Assembly (NCBI GenBank): GCA_012524135.1
Contig: JAAYSE010000086.1
Location: 1 to 53,469 of the forward strand
Length of the DNA stretch: 53,469 nucleotides
Direction of reading: 5' to 3'
Origin: Candidatus Epulonipiscium sp.
GTDB taxonomy: Bacteria > Bacillota > Clostridia > Lachnospirales > JAAYNZ01
A program made the translations under genes and the position numbers. The notes under the pieces were generated by a model, which saw only the letters and a list, made by a program, of their open reading frames with translations, was not told the origin of the DNA and did not search any database. Of this stretch, positions 18,828 to 27,865 are shown in pieces. The stretch's first letter is position 1, and each line of letters starts with the position of its first letter.

Positions 18828-20069
18828 ATGTTTTTAGCCATGTGGAATTATTGGAGGGGCTATGTTATTATAGAAGTATATGGATTTTCTGTAGAACGAT
18901 TTATGAATTTAGCTACTCATAAAGGAATTTATTTATGGGATATAAAAAGAAAAGGTCTAATTACAGAAATGAAAGTTAGTATTCCAGGGTTTAAACTTTT
19001 AAAACAATGTGCTCGAAAAACGAAGTGTAAAGTTTGTATTATTGAAAAAAAAGGATGGCCTTTTGTTGCTCATAGATATCGAAAGCGAAAAATTTTTACA
19101 TTGGGCATGATAATATGCATATGCCTTTTATATCTTCTTTCTTCTTTTATATGGGTTATAGATATTCAAGGAAATAATCAAATTTCTAAAGAAGAGATTT
19201 TAGAAACATTAGAACAATATGGAGTAAAATCAGGAGTTTGGAAAAGAAAAATAAATGCAGAAGAAATAGGACATTATTTAATACAGAATATAAAAGAAAT
19301 TTCATGGGTATCAGCATATATAAAAGGAACACGTTTGTTTATTGATCTTGTTGAAGTAGTTCCTAAGCCCGAATTTATTGATGTTCATACTCCTTGTCAC
19401 ATTGTAGCAGATAAAAAAGGGATTATTGTTAGTATTGCTACAAGTGCGGGTACTCCTAAAGTAAAAGCAAAGGATGTCGTAGAAGAAGGAGATTTATTAG
19501 TTAGTGGAGAATTATTGATTAAAGAAGAAGAAGAAATTAAAGATATCCAATATGTACATGCTTTAGCAGATATTAAAGGAAAGGTATGGTATGTTTTTGA
19601 AGTAGAACAAGATATTTATTATATAAATAAACAGTATACGAATCAAATTAAAAAACACTATGGAATGACTTATTTTGATACACAAAAAATGTTTTTAAGG
19701 CCTAGCATTTCTTTTGAGAATTATGATATTATAACTAATAAAAAGCTATTTTCTTTTGGCCAGAATTTTATTTTGCCATTTGGATGGATTAAAGAAGAAT
19801 ATCATGAATATATTCCACAAAAAAAGCAATATACAGAAGTACAAATTAAAGAAAAGTTACAAAAAAAATTACAAAAACAGATGGCAGAATCTTTTACTTC
19901 AGATGTTGAAATTATTGAACAAGAAGTGACTTTTGAAAAATATAATAATACCATTAAGGCAAAAGCTACGATTGCAGTTGTTGAATCGATAGGTAAAGAA
20001 GAAAGAATTACAATACCAGAACGGAGGACTATATTGGATGGAACAAATGGAGAAAATAATAGCTATTGA
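18828..20069 (+). CDS. yqfD: Sporulation protein YqfD
   Basis: Membrane protein of the YqfD/SpoIV-like family, 413 residues: a cytosolic N-terminal part of about 88 residues, one transmembrane helix (FTLGMIICICLLYLLSSFIWV, about 91-111), then a long outer domain. That domain begins with IDIQGNNQISKEEILETL, a POTRA-like motif as in FtsQ. It is expected in the mother-cell membrane around the forespore. ATG 18828 is 5 nt after AGAGGTG. Its last 32 bp overlap phoH, typical of the yqfD-phoH pair and suggesting coupling. Confidence 0.92.
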   Translation: MFLAMWNYWRGYVIIEVYGFSVERFMNLATHKGIYLWDIKRKGLITEMKVSIPGFKLLKQCARKTKCKVCIIEKKGWPFVAHRYRKRKIFTLGMIICICLLYLLSSFIWVIDIQGNNQISKEEILETLEQYGVKSGVWKRKINAEEIGHYLIQNIKEISWVSAYIKGTRLFIDLVEVVPKPEFIDVHTPCHIVADKKGIIVSIATSAGTPKVKAKDVVEEGDLLVSGELLIKEEEEIKDIQYVHALADIKGKVWYVFEVEQDIYYINKQYTNQIKKHYGMTYFDTQKMFLRPSISFENYDIITNKKLFSFGQNFILPFGWIKEEYHEYIPQKKQYTEVQIKEKLQKKLQKQMAESFTSDVEIIEQEVTFEKYNNTIKAKATIAVVESIGKEERITIPERRTILDGTNGENNSY

Positions 20070-21006
20070 TAATGCATATGTTGCAAATATTTTTGGACAA
20101 TTCGATATAAATATTAAACAAATTGAAAAAGCCTTACATGTTCGTATTACGAATAGAGGTGAAGATATTAAAATTCTTGGTTATTCTAATAATGTAGATA
20201 AAGCAGTAAGAGTGTTATCTCAACTACAGGAATTAGCAAAAAAAGGGGAAAATATTTCTGTTCAAAATGTAAATTATATTTTGTCCTTAGTAGAGGTAGA
20301 TCAAGAAACGCAATTAAGAGAGTTGTATGATGATTTTATTTGTATGACTGTTTATGGTAAACAAATTCGTGCAAAAACATTGGGCCAAAAAAAATATATT
20401 GATTTAATTAGAAAAAATATGATTGTTTTTGGAATTGGTCCAGCAGGTACTGGAAAAACTTATCTTGCAATGGCCATGGCTATTACAGCTTTTAAAAAGA
20501 ATGAAGTGAATCGAATTATTCTTACTAGGCCAGCTATTGAAGCAGGAGAAAAATTAGGATTTTTACCTGGGGACTTACAAAGCAAAGTAGATCCATATTT
20601 AAGACCACTATATGATGCACTTTATGAAATTATGGGGGCAGATGCATTTATAAAAAACATGGAAAGAGGAGCTATCGAAGTGGCACCTTTAGCTTATATG
20701 AGAGGTAGAACCTTGGAAAATTCATTTATCGTTTTAGATGAAGCTCAAAATACTACACCTGCTCAAATGAAGATGTTTTTAACACGTTTAGGTTTTGGTT
20801 CCCGGGCGGTTATTACAGGAGATATTACTCAGGTGGATCTTCCAACAGATAAACGTTCAGGTTTAATAGAAGCCAAAAAAGTATTAAAAAAGGTAGAAGG
20901 AATAGGGTTTGCTCATTTAACGAATAAAGATGTGGTTCGTCATCCATTAGTACAGAAAATAGTAGATGCCTATGAACAATATGAAACGAAAAAAAATAAA
21001 AAATAG
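20038..21006 (+). CDS. phoH: PhoH-like ATPase
   Basis: Cytosolic ATPase of the PhoH family (PhoL/YqfE type, with an N-terminal KH-like part), linked to RNA metabolism in this operon context. Walker A GPAGTGKTYLAMAMA is near residue 138 and Walker B FIVLDEAQNTT near residue 229; AYMRGRTLENSF is also typical. 322 residues, normal. ATG 20038 is 10 nt after GGAGG and lies inside the yqfD end; ATG 20047 is an alternative. Next to ybeY, a common arrangement tied to ribosome and RNA quality control. Confidence 0.94.
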   Translation: MEQMEKIIAIDNAYVANIFGQFDINIKQIEKALHVRITNRGEDIKILGYSNNVDKAVRVLSQLQELAKKGENISVQNVNYILSLVEVDQETQLRELYDDFICMTVYGKQIRAKTLGQKKYIDLIRKNMIVFGIGPAGTGKTYLAMAMAITAFKKNEVNRIILTRPAIEAGEKLGFLPGDLQSKVDPYLRPLYDALYEIMGADAFIKNMERGAIEVAPLAYMRGRTLENSFIVLDEAQNTTPAQMKMFLTRLGFGSRAVITGDITQVDLPTDKRSGLIEAKKVLKKVEGIGFAHLTNKDVVRHPLVQKIVDAYEQYETKKNKK

Positions 21007-21017
21007 GAGGCTTTACA

Positions 21018-23114
21018 TTGAAAAAGGGGGTAAAAAGAACAAATAGAGTAAAAAATTATTTTTATAAGTATGGATTTTTATGGGCCTTAATACTAGTTGC
21101 TTTTTTAAGTACTTTTTTAATTGTTATTTCAAGTGAATATATACAAGATGATTATATAATAGAAGTTGGAACAATTTCTTCAAAACAAATTTTGGCACCT
21201 AGAGAAGTAGAAAATGTAATTGCTACAGAAAGAAAAAGAGAACAAATTAAAAAAAATATAGAACCATTATTTAAACAAGATTCTCAAGTAGATGAGAGAG
21301 TATTATCAGATATTAATCTTTTTTTTGATGCTTTACAACAGAGTAAAACGCTGGAAGATGGAAATGAAGTATTAAATTTTCTTAGACGAAGATCTCCAGT
21401 ATTTTTAACAGAAGAACAATTTCGTTTTGCATTAGAATTGTCTTCTTATCAAAGAACAATACTAAAAAAGATTTGTATTGAAATAGGAAAAGGAGTATTA
21501 GAAGCTGGGATTAAAGAAGAAGCTATTACAAAAAATATTTTAGATGTTAAAGATGAATTTGCACAGTCCGAGTTATCTCTAGAACTGCAGATGCTAGGAT
21601 ATCATATTGTATCCTCTGTGCTTCGACCGAATATTGTACAAGATGAGCAAGCCACTAATGAAGAAATCAAGAAACAATTATCTACGGTGCAGCCTGTTAA
21701 GATTTTAAAAGGACAAAAGATTGTAGGAGAAGGAGAAATTATTACAGAAGAGATTTATGAAATTTTAAAATCTCTTCATTTGATCAAACAAGAGCAAAAA
21801 GATCAATATATTCCTATTATTGGAATTCTTATTTTAATAATATTAATACAAGGTAGCTATCTATATTATATTTATTACTTTCATTCAGAAATACTTCAAA
21901 ATAAGAAAGAAAGTTTGTTGTTGTTTTCTATTTATATTTCTGTGTTATTATTAATTCGATTAATGGGAACTCTTCCTTTCTTTTTGATACCTATTTCTAT
22001 AGCAGCTATGCTTATTTCTATTTTAATGAATGCACCTTTAGGTATAGCTACAAATATCATTATTACCATAATAGGGAGTATTATATATAAAGGGGATATT
22101 AGTTTTTTGATTTTCTTTTTAATAGGAGGATTTGTATCTGCTTTATTAGTGAAAGAAACAATGCGTAGAAATAAAATATTACGAATAGGAATTTTAATTA
22201 TTTTAATAAATACTTTAATTATTCTAGGATTGGACATGTTATTATTAAAAGAATATAATCAAGATATTTTATATCATATACTATATGGTGTTTTAAATGG
22301 AGTGTTGTCTATTATTATTACGATAGGAAGTTTACCCTTTTGGGAGGCTGTATTTGATGTTATTACACCTATTAAGTTATTGGATTTGACGAATCCAGAT
22401 CAGCCTTTATTAAGAAGATTATCAATGGAAGCTCCTGGAACATATCATCACAGTTTATTAGTTGCAAACTTATCAGAAAATGCGGCATTAAATATAGGGG
22501 CTAATTCATTATTAACAAAAGTAGGGGCATATTATCACGATATTGGCAAACTAAAATATCCTGCTTATTTTAAAGAAAATCAAATAGGTGAAAATCCTCA
22601 TGATTTTTTAGAACCAGATTTAAGTGCTCAAATTATTTTACAACATGTAGATAATGGTATTCAATTAGCAAAGGCTTATAAACTTCCAAAAGGCATTCAA
22701 GATATTATTCAACAACATCAAGGTGAAACATTAGTAAAATATTTTTATTATCAAGCGATGAAAAAAAACCCTAATAGTATGATCAATGAACAACAATATC
22801 GTTATAAAGGTCCTAAACCTCAAAGTCGTGAAGCAGCTATTGTAATGTTAGCAGATACAGTAGAGGCAGCTGTACGATCACAACCACTTGAAAAACAAAA
22901 TGAAAAATATATACGTCAATTTATTCAGATTTTAATCCAAGATAAACTCAAAGATGGTCAGTTAGAGGATAGTAATTTAAGAATAAAAGATTTGGAAATC
23001 ATTAAAGAATCATTTATGTCTGTGTTTAATGGGATGTATCATCAAAGAATTGAATATCCTAAAATCAATGTAACAGAAGAGGAGAATAGTCATGACAATA
23101 TGGATGGAGAATAA
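21018..23114 (+). CDS. pgpH: 7TM-HD family cyclic-di-AMP phosphodiesterase
   Basis: Polytopic membrane protein of 698 residues (YqfF/PgpH type). One N-terminal membrane segment is followed by an outer 7TMR-HDED domain (about 50-270), a bundle of about seven helices (275-460), and a cytosolic HD domain with YHHSLLVANLSENAA and YYHDIGKLKYPAYF. PgpH proteins hydrolyse c-di-AMP, controlling potassium and turgor; this substrate is inferred from the family. It starts at TTG 21018, 7 nt after TAGGAGG. It lies 11 bp behind phoH, and its end overlaps ybeY by 23 bp. Confidence 0.93.
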   Translation: MKKGVKRTNRVKNYFYKYGFLWALILVAFLSTFLIVISSEYIQDDYIIEVGTISSKQILAPREVENVIATERKREQIKKNIEPLFKQDSQVDERVLSDINLFFDALQQSKTLEDGNEVLNFLRRRSPVFLTEEQFRFALELSSYQRTILKKICIEIGKGVLEAGIKEEAITKNILDVKDEFAQSELSLELQMLGYHIVSSVLRPNIVQDEQATNEEIKKQLSTVQPVKILKGQKIVGEGEIITEEIYEILKSLHLIKQEQKDQYIPIIGILILIILIQGSYLYYIYYFHSEILQNKKESLLLFSIYISVLLLIRLMGTLPFFLIPISIAAMLISILMNAPLGIATNIIITIIGSIIYKGDISFLIFFLIGGFVSALLVKETMRRNKILRIGILIILINTLIILGLDMLLLKEYNQDILYHILYGVLNGVLSIIITIGSLPFWEAVFDVITPIKLLDLTNPDQPLLRRLSMEAPGTYHHSLLVANLSENAALNIGANSLLTKVGAYYHDIGKLKYPAYFKENQIGENPHDFLEPDLSAQIILQHVDNGIQLAKAYKLPKGIQDIIQQHQGETLVKYFYYQAMKKNPNSMINEQQYRYKGPKPQSREAAIVMLADTVEAAVRSQPLEKQNEKYIRQFIQILIQDKLKDGQLEDSNLRIKDLEIIKESFMSVFNGMYHQRIEYPKINVTEEENSHDNMDGE

Positions 23115-23589
23115 TACGACAATTCAACTTCCTAAGAATATAAAAAAACGTATTCAAGATGTTATTACAATTGCTATTATGGAAGAACAATATCCTTCTG
23201 CGGTAGAAATTAGTATTACTTTTGTAGACAATGCAGAAATTCATCGATTAAATAAGGAATATAGAGGAATAGATAAACCAACAGATGTACTTTCTTTTCC
23301 TATGTTAAATTTTGAAGAAGTAGTAGATAAAAGTATGTTTTTAGAATGTTTTTCAGAATATATAAATCAGGATACAGAAGAATTAATATTAGGAGATATT
23401 GTAATTTCTCTTGATAAAGCTAAAGAACAAAGTAACTTGTACGGGCATTCTTTAGAACGAGAAATAGGATTTTTAGTAGCTCATAGTATGTTACATTTAA
23501 TGGGTTATGACCATATGACAGAAAAAGAAGAAAAGACGATGAATCAAAAACAAGAAAAAATTTTAAAGGTTGCTAATTTAACAAGATAA
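23092..23589 (+). CDS. ybeY: Endoribonuclease YbeY
   Basis: Metal-dependent single-strand endoribonuclease active in 16S rRNA 3' maturation and ribosome quality control. The zinc motif HSMLHLMGYDH near residue 130 contains all three histidines, and the RGIDKPTDVLSFP motif near residue 60 is also conserved. 165 residues, normal. The start ATG 23092 follows GAGGAGAA and lies inside pgpH. The dgkA and era genes that usually follow ybeY are absent here. Confidence 0.96.
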   Translation: MTIWMENNTTIQLPKNIKKRIQDVITIAIMEEQYPSAVEISITFVDNAEIHRLNKEYRGIDKPTDVLSFPMLNFEEVVDKSMFLECFSEYINQDTEELILGDIVISLDKAKEQSNLYGHSLEREIGFLVAHSMLHLMGYDHMTEKEEKTMNQKQEKILKVANLTR

Positions 23590-23676
23590 AAATTTTGTTC
23601 TTTCAATAAGGGGAGCTAATTAGGGTATACTAAAGAGTATCCATGTTAAAATTTTATGCAATGAAGGAGCTCCTAT

Positions 23677-24363
23677 ATGAAAAAAAGAATTCATTTTACA
23701 ATACCTAAAGAAGGAATCCGTAAATCTTTTACAGCTATTCGATATATTTTTATTACTGGATTGATTACCATTCTTCCTTTAGTATTTACTGTATATGCTA
23801 TACAACTTCTTTTTGCTTTTATTGATCGTTGGCCTAGGGAGTTAATTACAGGTATTATTTTTACCGTTGTTCGTTTTTTTGGTTTTTCTGTATCTAAAGA
23901 ACAAATTAATATTCCAGGGATGGGATTATTGATCAGTGTTTTAATTATTTGTATTGTAGGATATATCATATCTAAAATGTTAGGAAGAAAAATATGGCAT
24001 CGAGTTGAATCTACTATACTCAAGATACCTATTGTTGGTAATCTATATACGGCTTTTGCAAAAATCTTTGACACATTATTTCAACAAAATCAAAAAGCAT
24101 TTCGTGAAGTAGCACTTGTTCCATATCCATATCCAGGATGTTATACTCTTGGTTTTATTACTGGAGAAGCTTTAGAAGAAATAACGAACTATACAAAAGA
24201 AAAAATGGTTAGTGTATTTATTCCAACGACACCGAATCCTACATCAGGTTTTATGCTCATTATAAAAGAGAAGGATATTAAGATTCTTACAATATCTGTA
24301 GAAATTGCTATGAAATTAATTGTATCTGGTGGAATATTAAAACCAGAGGATACAGAAAAATAA
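23677..24363 (+). CDS. DUF502 family membrane protein
   Basis: Integral membrane protein of 228 residues in the DUF502 family: two N-terminal membrane segments (about 22-50 and 76-100), then a conserved stretch KIPIVGNLYTAFAKIFDTLF and ALVPYPYPGCYTLGFITGE, and FIPTTPNPTSGFMLII. The function is unknown; similarity to plant COV proteins is only a family-level statement. ATG 23677 follows AAGGAG. The 87-bp gap before it contains a GGAGCT/AGCTCC pair that could partly mask its ribosome binding site. Confidence 0.85.
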   Translation: MKKRIHFTIPKEGIRKSFTAIRYIFITGLITILPLVFTVYAIQLLFAFIDRWPRELITGIIFTVVRFFGFSVSKEQINIPGMGLLISVLIICIVGYIISKMLGRKIWHRVESTILKIPIVGNLYTAFAKIFDTLFQQNQKAFREVALVPYPYPGCYTLGFITGEALEEITNYTKEKMVSVFIPTTPNPTSGFMLIIKEKDIKILTISVEIAMKLIVSGGILKPEDTEK

Positions 24364-24380
24364 AATAAGGGGGAGCATTG

Positions 24381-25505
24381 ATGCAATTAGTAAAAAGAGG
24401 AGTTCAACAAATCTTTTTAGTTATAGGTGTTCTGTTTTTTTTACTAATAGGATTTACAAGTTGTAAAAAGAAATCTGTATTAGAAGATGTTGAAAAAGTA
24501 ATGCAAGAGGAAACAAATTCTACTAAGAAACTAGATGATATACAAAAGTTAGGAGAAGAAAATTCAAAAGACCTTCATATAGGACAAAGTATAAGCCCTC
24601 TAACGGGGTTATGGATTGATGAAAAAGTAGCACAGAGACGTCCGGTAGCCGTTATGATAAATAATCATAAGAAAGCTTGGCCGCATCATGGTTTATCACA
24701 AGCGGAAGTTATTTATGAAACATTAGTTGAAGGAGAAATGACTCGTTTAATGGCTTTGTTTCAAAATTTTGATGTTGAAAAAATAGGACCTATACGTAGT
24801 GCTAGGCATTATTATTTAGATTTTGCTTTTGATCATGACGCTATTTATGTTCATTATGGACAAAGTGTATATGCTCATCGTGCGTTTCAGGATTTAAAGG
24901 TAGATCATCTAAACGGTCTTTCTTGGTTAGATGAAATTATGTGTTGGAGAGATAGGGAACGTTGGCAAACAAAAGGTCAAGAACACAGTGCTTTTACGAA
25001 TACAGAAAAAATTATGACGGCTTGGGATCAAATGGGATATCGGTATGAAAGAAAAGAAGATTTTCCTTTGTTATTTCAGTTTTTTGAAGAAGATACGAGT
25101 ATAGAGGGTAAGGAGGCAATGAAAATAAGTCTTCCTTTTTCTTATTATCTTATTTCGGAGTTTGAATATGATGAAAATAAAAAAACTTATAAACGATTTC
25201 AATCAGGAGAACCACATATTGATGGAAATACAGGAGAACAACTAAATTTTAAAAATATTATTATTCAGTTTGTAGATATTTGGATGATTGCTGAAGATCC
25301 TAATTTCTGTAGAGATATGAATTTGTTATCAAAAGGTGAAGGATTATACATTACAAATGGAAAAATGATGCCAATAAAATGGAGCAAAAGCAAACATAAA
25401 ATACCAACAAATTTTTTTGATTTTCAAGGGAATCCTCTTCAAATAAATAAAGGAAATACTTGGATTAGTATATACCCTAAAAACCAAAAGTATGAAATTC
25501 AATAA
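24381..25505 (+). CDS. DUF3048 family lipoprotein
   Basis: Predicted secreted lipoprotein of 374 residues: basic start MQLVKRG, hydrophobic stretch FLVIGVLFFLLIGFTS, then a cysteine (FTSC lipobox). DUF3048 (YerB-like) hallmarks include RPVAVMINNHKKAWPHHGLSQAEVIYE and the RSARHYYLDFA and SAFTNTEKI segments. The function of the family is unknown. ATG 24381, 6 nt after AAGGGGGAG, is preferred over the TTG at 24378. It follows DUF502 by 17 bp and precedes cdd by 24 bp, so it is co-transcribed with both. Confidence 0.85.
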   Translation: MQLVKRGVQQIFLVIGVLFFLLIGFTSCKKKSVLEDVEKVMQEETNSTKKLDDIQKLGEENSKDLHIGQSISPLTGLWIDEKVAQRRPVAVMINNHKKAWPHHGLSQAEVIYETLVEGEMTRLMALFQNFDVEKIGPIRSARHYYLDFAFDHDAIYVHYGQSVYAHRAFQDLKVDHLNGLSWLDEIMCWRDRERWQTKGQEHSAFTNTEKIMTAWDQMGYRYERKEDFPLLFQFFEEDTSIEGKEAMKISLPFSYYLISEFEYDENKKTYKRFQSGEPHIDGNTGEQLNFKNIIIQFVDIWMIAEDPNFCRDMNLLSKGEGLYITNGKMMPIKWSKSKHKIPTNFFDFQGNPLQINKGNTWISIYPKNQKYEIQ

Positions 25506-25529
25506 GTTTGTAGATAGGAGGAAATTAAA

Positions 25530-25919
25530 ATGAAAGTAGAAGAATTATTATCTTATGCTACATACGCTAAACAATATGCATATGCTCCTTATTCTAATTT
25601 TCAAGTAGGAGCAGCTGTATTAACATCTTCAGGTAAAGTATATACAGGTTGTAATATTGAAAATGCTTCCTATGGTGCGACAAATTGTGCTGAACGTACA
25701 GCTTTTTTTAAAGCCATTTCTGAAGGAGAAAGAGATTTTAAAGCTATTGCTATTGTAAGTAGTTCCCAAGATGAAACTTTTCCTTGTGGTATTTGTAGAC
25801 AAGTTATGATGGAGTTTATGCCAGATGGTATAGTAATTTTAGAAACAAAAGAAAAACAAATAAAACAATATAGAGTACAAGAATTATTACCTTATGCATT
25901 TACAAAAAAAGATTTTTAA
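25530..25919 (+). CDS. cdd: Cytidine deaminase
   Basis: Zinc hydrolase converting cytidine and deoxycytidine to uridine forms in pyrimidine salvage. Motifs: FQVGAAVLTSSG, NIENASYGATNCAERTAFF (zinc cysteine and catalytic glutamate), and FPCGICRQVM with the other two zinc cysteines. 129 residues, standard for the homotetrameric type. ATG 25530 follows AGGAGG. In many Bacillota cdd lies between dgkA and era in the ybeY operon; here it comes after DUF502 and DUF3048 instead. Confidence 0.96.
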   Translation: MKVEELLSYATYAKQYAYAPYSNFQVGAAVLTSSGKVYTGCNIENASYGATNCAERTAFFKAISEGERDFKAIAIVSSSQDETFPCGICRQVMMEFMPDGIVILETKEKQIKQYRVQELLPYAFTKKDF

Positions 25920-25938
25920 AAAATCTAGGGAAGGGCTA

Positions 25939-25968
25939 TTGAACAAAATATAAATTTCATGATACAAT
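25939..25968 (+). promoter_or_regulatory. Sigma-A promoter of typA
   Basis: TTGAAC (25939-25944), 18 bp, TACAAT (25963-25968), giving a leader of about 40 nt before typA. Confidence 0.65.
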
Positions 25969-26016
25969 ATAAGTTATGTTTATAAATGAATATATACAAA
26001 GAAAGTAGGAAAAATT

Positions 26017-27846
26017 TTGATACAAGACAGAAAAGATATACGTAATGTAGCTATTATTGCTCATGTTGATCATGGTAAAACCACTTTAGTAGATCAATTA
26101 TTAAAACAAGGTGGTATTTTTAGGAAAAATCAGGTTATTGAAGACCGTGTAATGGATTCTAATGAATTAGAAAGAGAACGAGGTATTACAATCTTATCTA
26201 AAAATACATCCATTCATTATAAAGATATAAAAATTAATGTTATTGACACTCCTGGACATGCAGATTTTGGTGGTGAAGTAGAACGAGTTTTAAAAATGGT
26301 AAATGGAGTTATTTTAGTAGTGGATGCTTTTGAAGGAGTAATGCCTCAAACAAAATTTGTTTTGAAAAAAGCATTGGATATGGATTTACCTGTTATTGCC
26401 TGTGTAAATAAAATAGACAGACCTGATGCACGACCAGAAGAAGTAGAAGAAGAAGTTTTAGAGCTTTTATTAGAATTAGAAGCAAATGAAGAACAATTAA
26501 ATTGTCCTTTTGTATATGCTTCTGCAAAAGAAGGCACAGCTTCTCTAGAACCTTATAAACAAGAAAAGGATATGACTTGTTTATTGGAAACGATTGTTCA
26601 ATATATCCCAGCTCCAAAAGTAGACCGAGAAGGACCTACTCAATTATTGATTTCAACGATTGATTATAATGAATATGTAGGACGAATTGGTATAGGAAAG
26701 ATAGAAAGAGGAACTCTTGCTTTACATCAAGAAATTATTATTGTAAATGCTCTTGAACCTGAGAAACATAAAAAAATGAAAATTAATACATTGTATGAAT
26801 TTGAAGGTTTACAAAGAAAAGAAATAACGAAAGCAGAGGCAGGAGATATCGTAGCAGTTTCAGGCTTAGAAGATATTCAAATTGGTGATACAGTTTGTGA
26901 TACAAATGTAGTAGAATCTATTCCTTTTGTAACTATTTCAGAACCTACGATACAAATGATGTTTTCTGTTAATAATAGTCCTTTTGCAGGAAAAGAAGGA
27001 GAGTATGTAACTTCACGACATTTACGAGATCGTTTATTTAAAGCTCTTCATACAGATGTTAGTTTACGTGTAGAAGAAACAGATTCTCCAGATGAATTTA
27101 AAGTATCCGGTAGAGGAGAATTACATTTAGCTATTTTAATCGAAACAATGAGACGAGAAGGATATGAATTTCAAGTATCTAAACCGATTGTGTTATTTAA
27201 AGAAATAGAAGGGAAACGTCACGAACCAATGGAAAAAGTCGTTATTGATATTCCAGAGGATTGTATGGGTAGTATTATGGAAAAGCTGGGAACTAGAAAA
27301 GGTGAACTTTTAAATATGACATCTGGTAAAGGGGGTTATATTCGTTTAGAGTTTTCTATTCCTGCTAGAGGGCTTATTGGCTATGCTTCAGAGTTTATTA
27401 CGGATACAAAGGGACGTGGAATACTCAATACCATTTTTGATGGGTATGAACTATATAAGGGAGATATTCCTAGAAGAAAGCAAGGTTCATTGGTAGCATT
27501 TGAGACAGGTGAAGCGGTAACATATGGTTTATATAATGCTCAAGAGAGAGGAATATTATTTATATCACCGGGAACAAAAGTATATGAAGGTATGGTGGTA
27601 GGTCAAAGTCCAAGAATAGAAGATATAGAAGTAAATGTTTGTAAGAAAAAACATATTACGAATATGAGAGCGGCAGGTTCAGATGAAGCGTTACGTTTAT
27701 CTCCTGCTAAAGTTATGAGTCTAGAAGAAGCATTAGAGTTTATTGAGGATGATGAGCTTTTAGAAATTACTCCTCAAAATTTAAGGATACGTAAAAAAAT
27801 TTTAGATAGTGGATTAAGGAAGAAAGCTCAAAAGAAAAAAGAATAG
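26017..27846 (+). CDS. typA: Translational GTPase TypA/BipA
   Basis: Ribosome-binding GTPase of the EF-G class, involved in 50S assembly and stress growth. GTPase motifs: [10 protein letters not shown] (G1), RERGITI (G2), [12 protein letters not shown] (G3), NKIDRPDA (G4) and the SAKEG loop (G5). The EF-G-like domains II, III and V follow, and the C-terminal TypA-specific domain ends in a lysine-rich tail. 609 residues, the family length. It starts at TTG 26017, 6 nt after AGGA. It probably heads a transcript continuing into the SpoVB-like gene 19 bp later. Confidence 0.96.
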   Translation: MIQDRKDIRNVAIIAHVDHGKTTLVDQLLKQGGIFRKNQVIEDRVMDSNELERERGITILSKNTSIHYKDIKINVIDTPGHADFGGEVERVLKMVNGVILVVDAFEGVMPQTKFVLKKALDMDLPVIACVNKIDRPDARPEEVEEEVLELLLELEANEEQLNCPFVYASAKEGTASLEPYKQEKDMTCLLETIVQYIPAPKVDREGPTQLLISTIDYNEYVGRIGIGKIERGTLALHQEIIIVNALEPEKHKKMKINTLYEFEGLQRKEITKAEAGDIVAVSGLEDIQIGDTVCDTNVVESIPFVTISEPTIQMMFSVNNSPFAGKEGEYVTSRHLRDRLFKALHTDVSLRVEETDSPDEFKVSGRGELHLAILIETMRREGYEFQVSKPIVLFKEIEGKRHEPMEKVVIDIPEDCMGSIMEKLGTRKGELLNMTSGKGGYIRLEFSIPARGLIGYASEFITDTKGRGILNTIFDGYELYKGDIPRRKQGSLVAFETGEAVTYGLYNAQERGILFISPGTKVYEGMVVGQSPRIEDIEVNVCKKKHITNMRAAGSDEALRLSPAKVMSLEEALEFIEDDELLEITPQNLRIRKKILDSGLRKKAQKKKE

Positions 27847-27865
27847 GTAAATAGGGGTGGAAAAG

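Noticed and set aside
21932-22237. 101-aa minus-strand ORF, and the other long antisense ORFs in the track
   Set aside because: They lie wholly inside well-identified genes, arise from AT-rich reverse frames, and lack ribosome binding sites or recognisable sequence.
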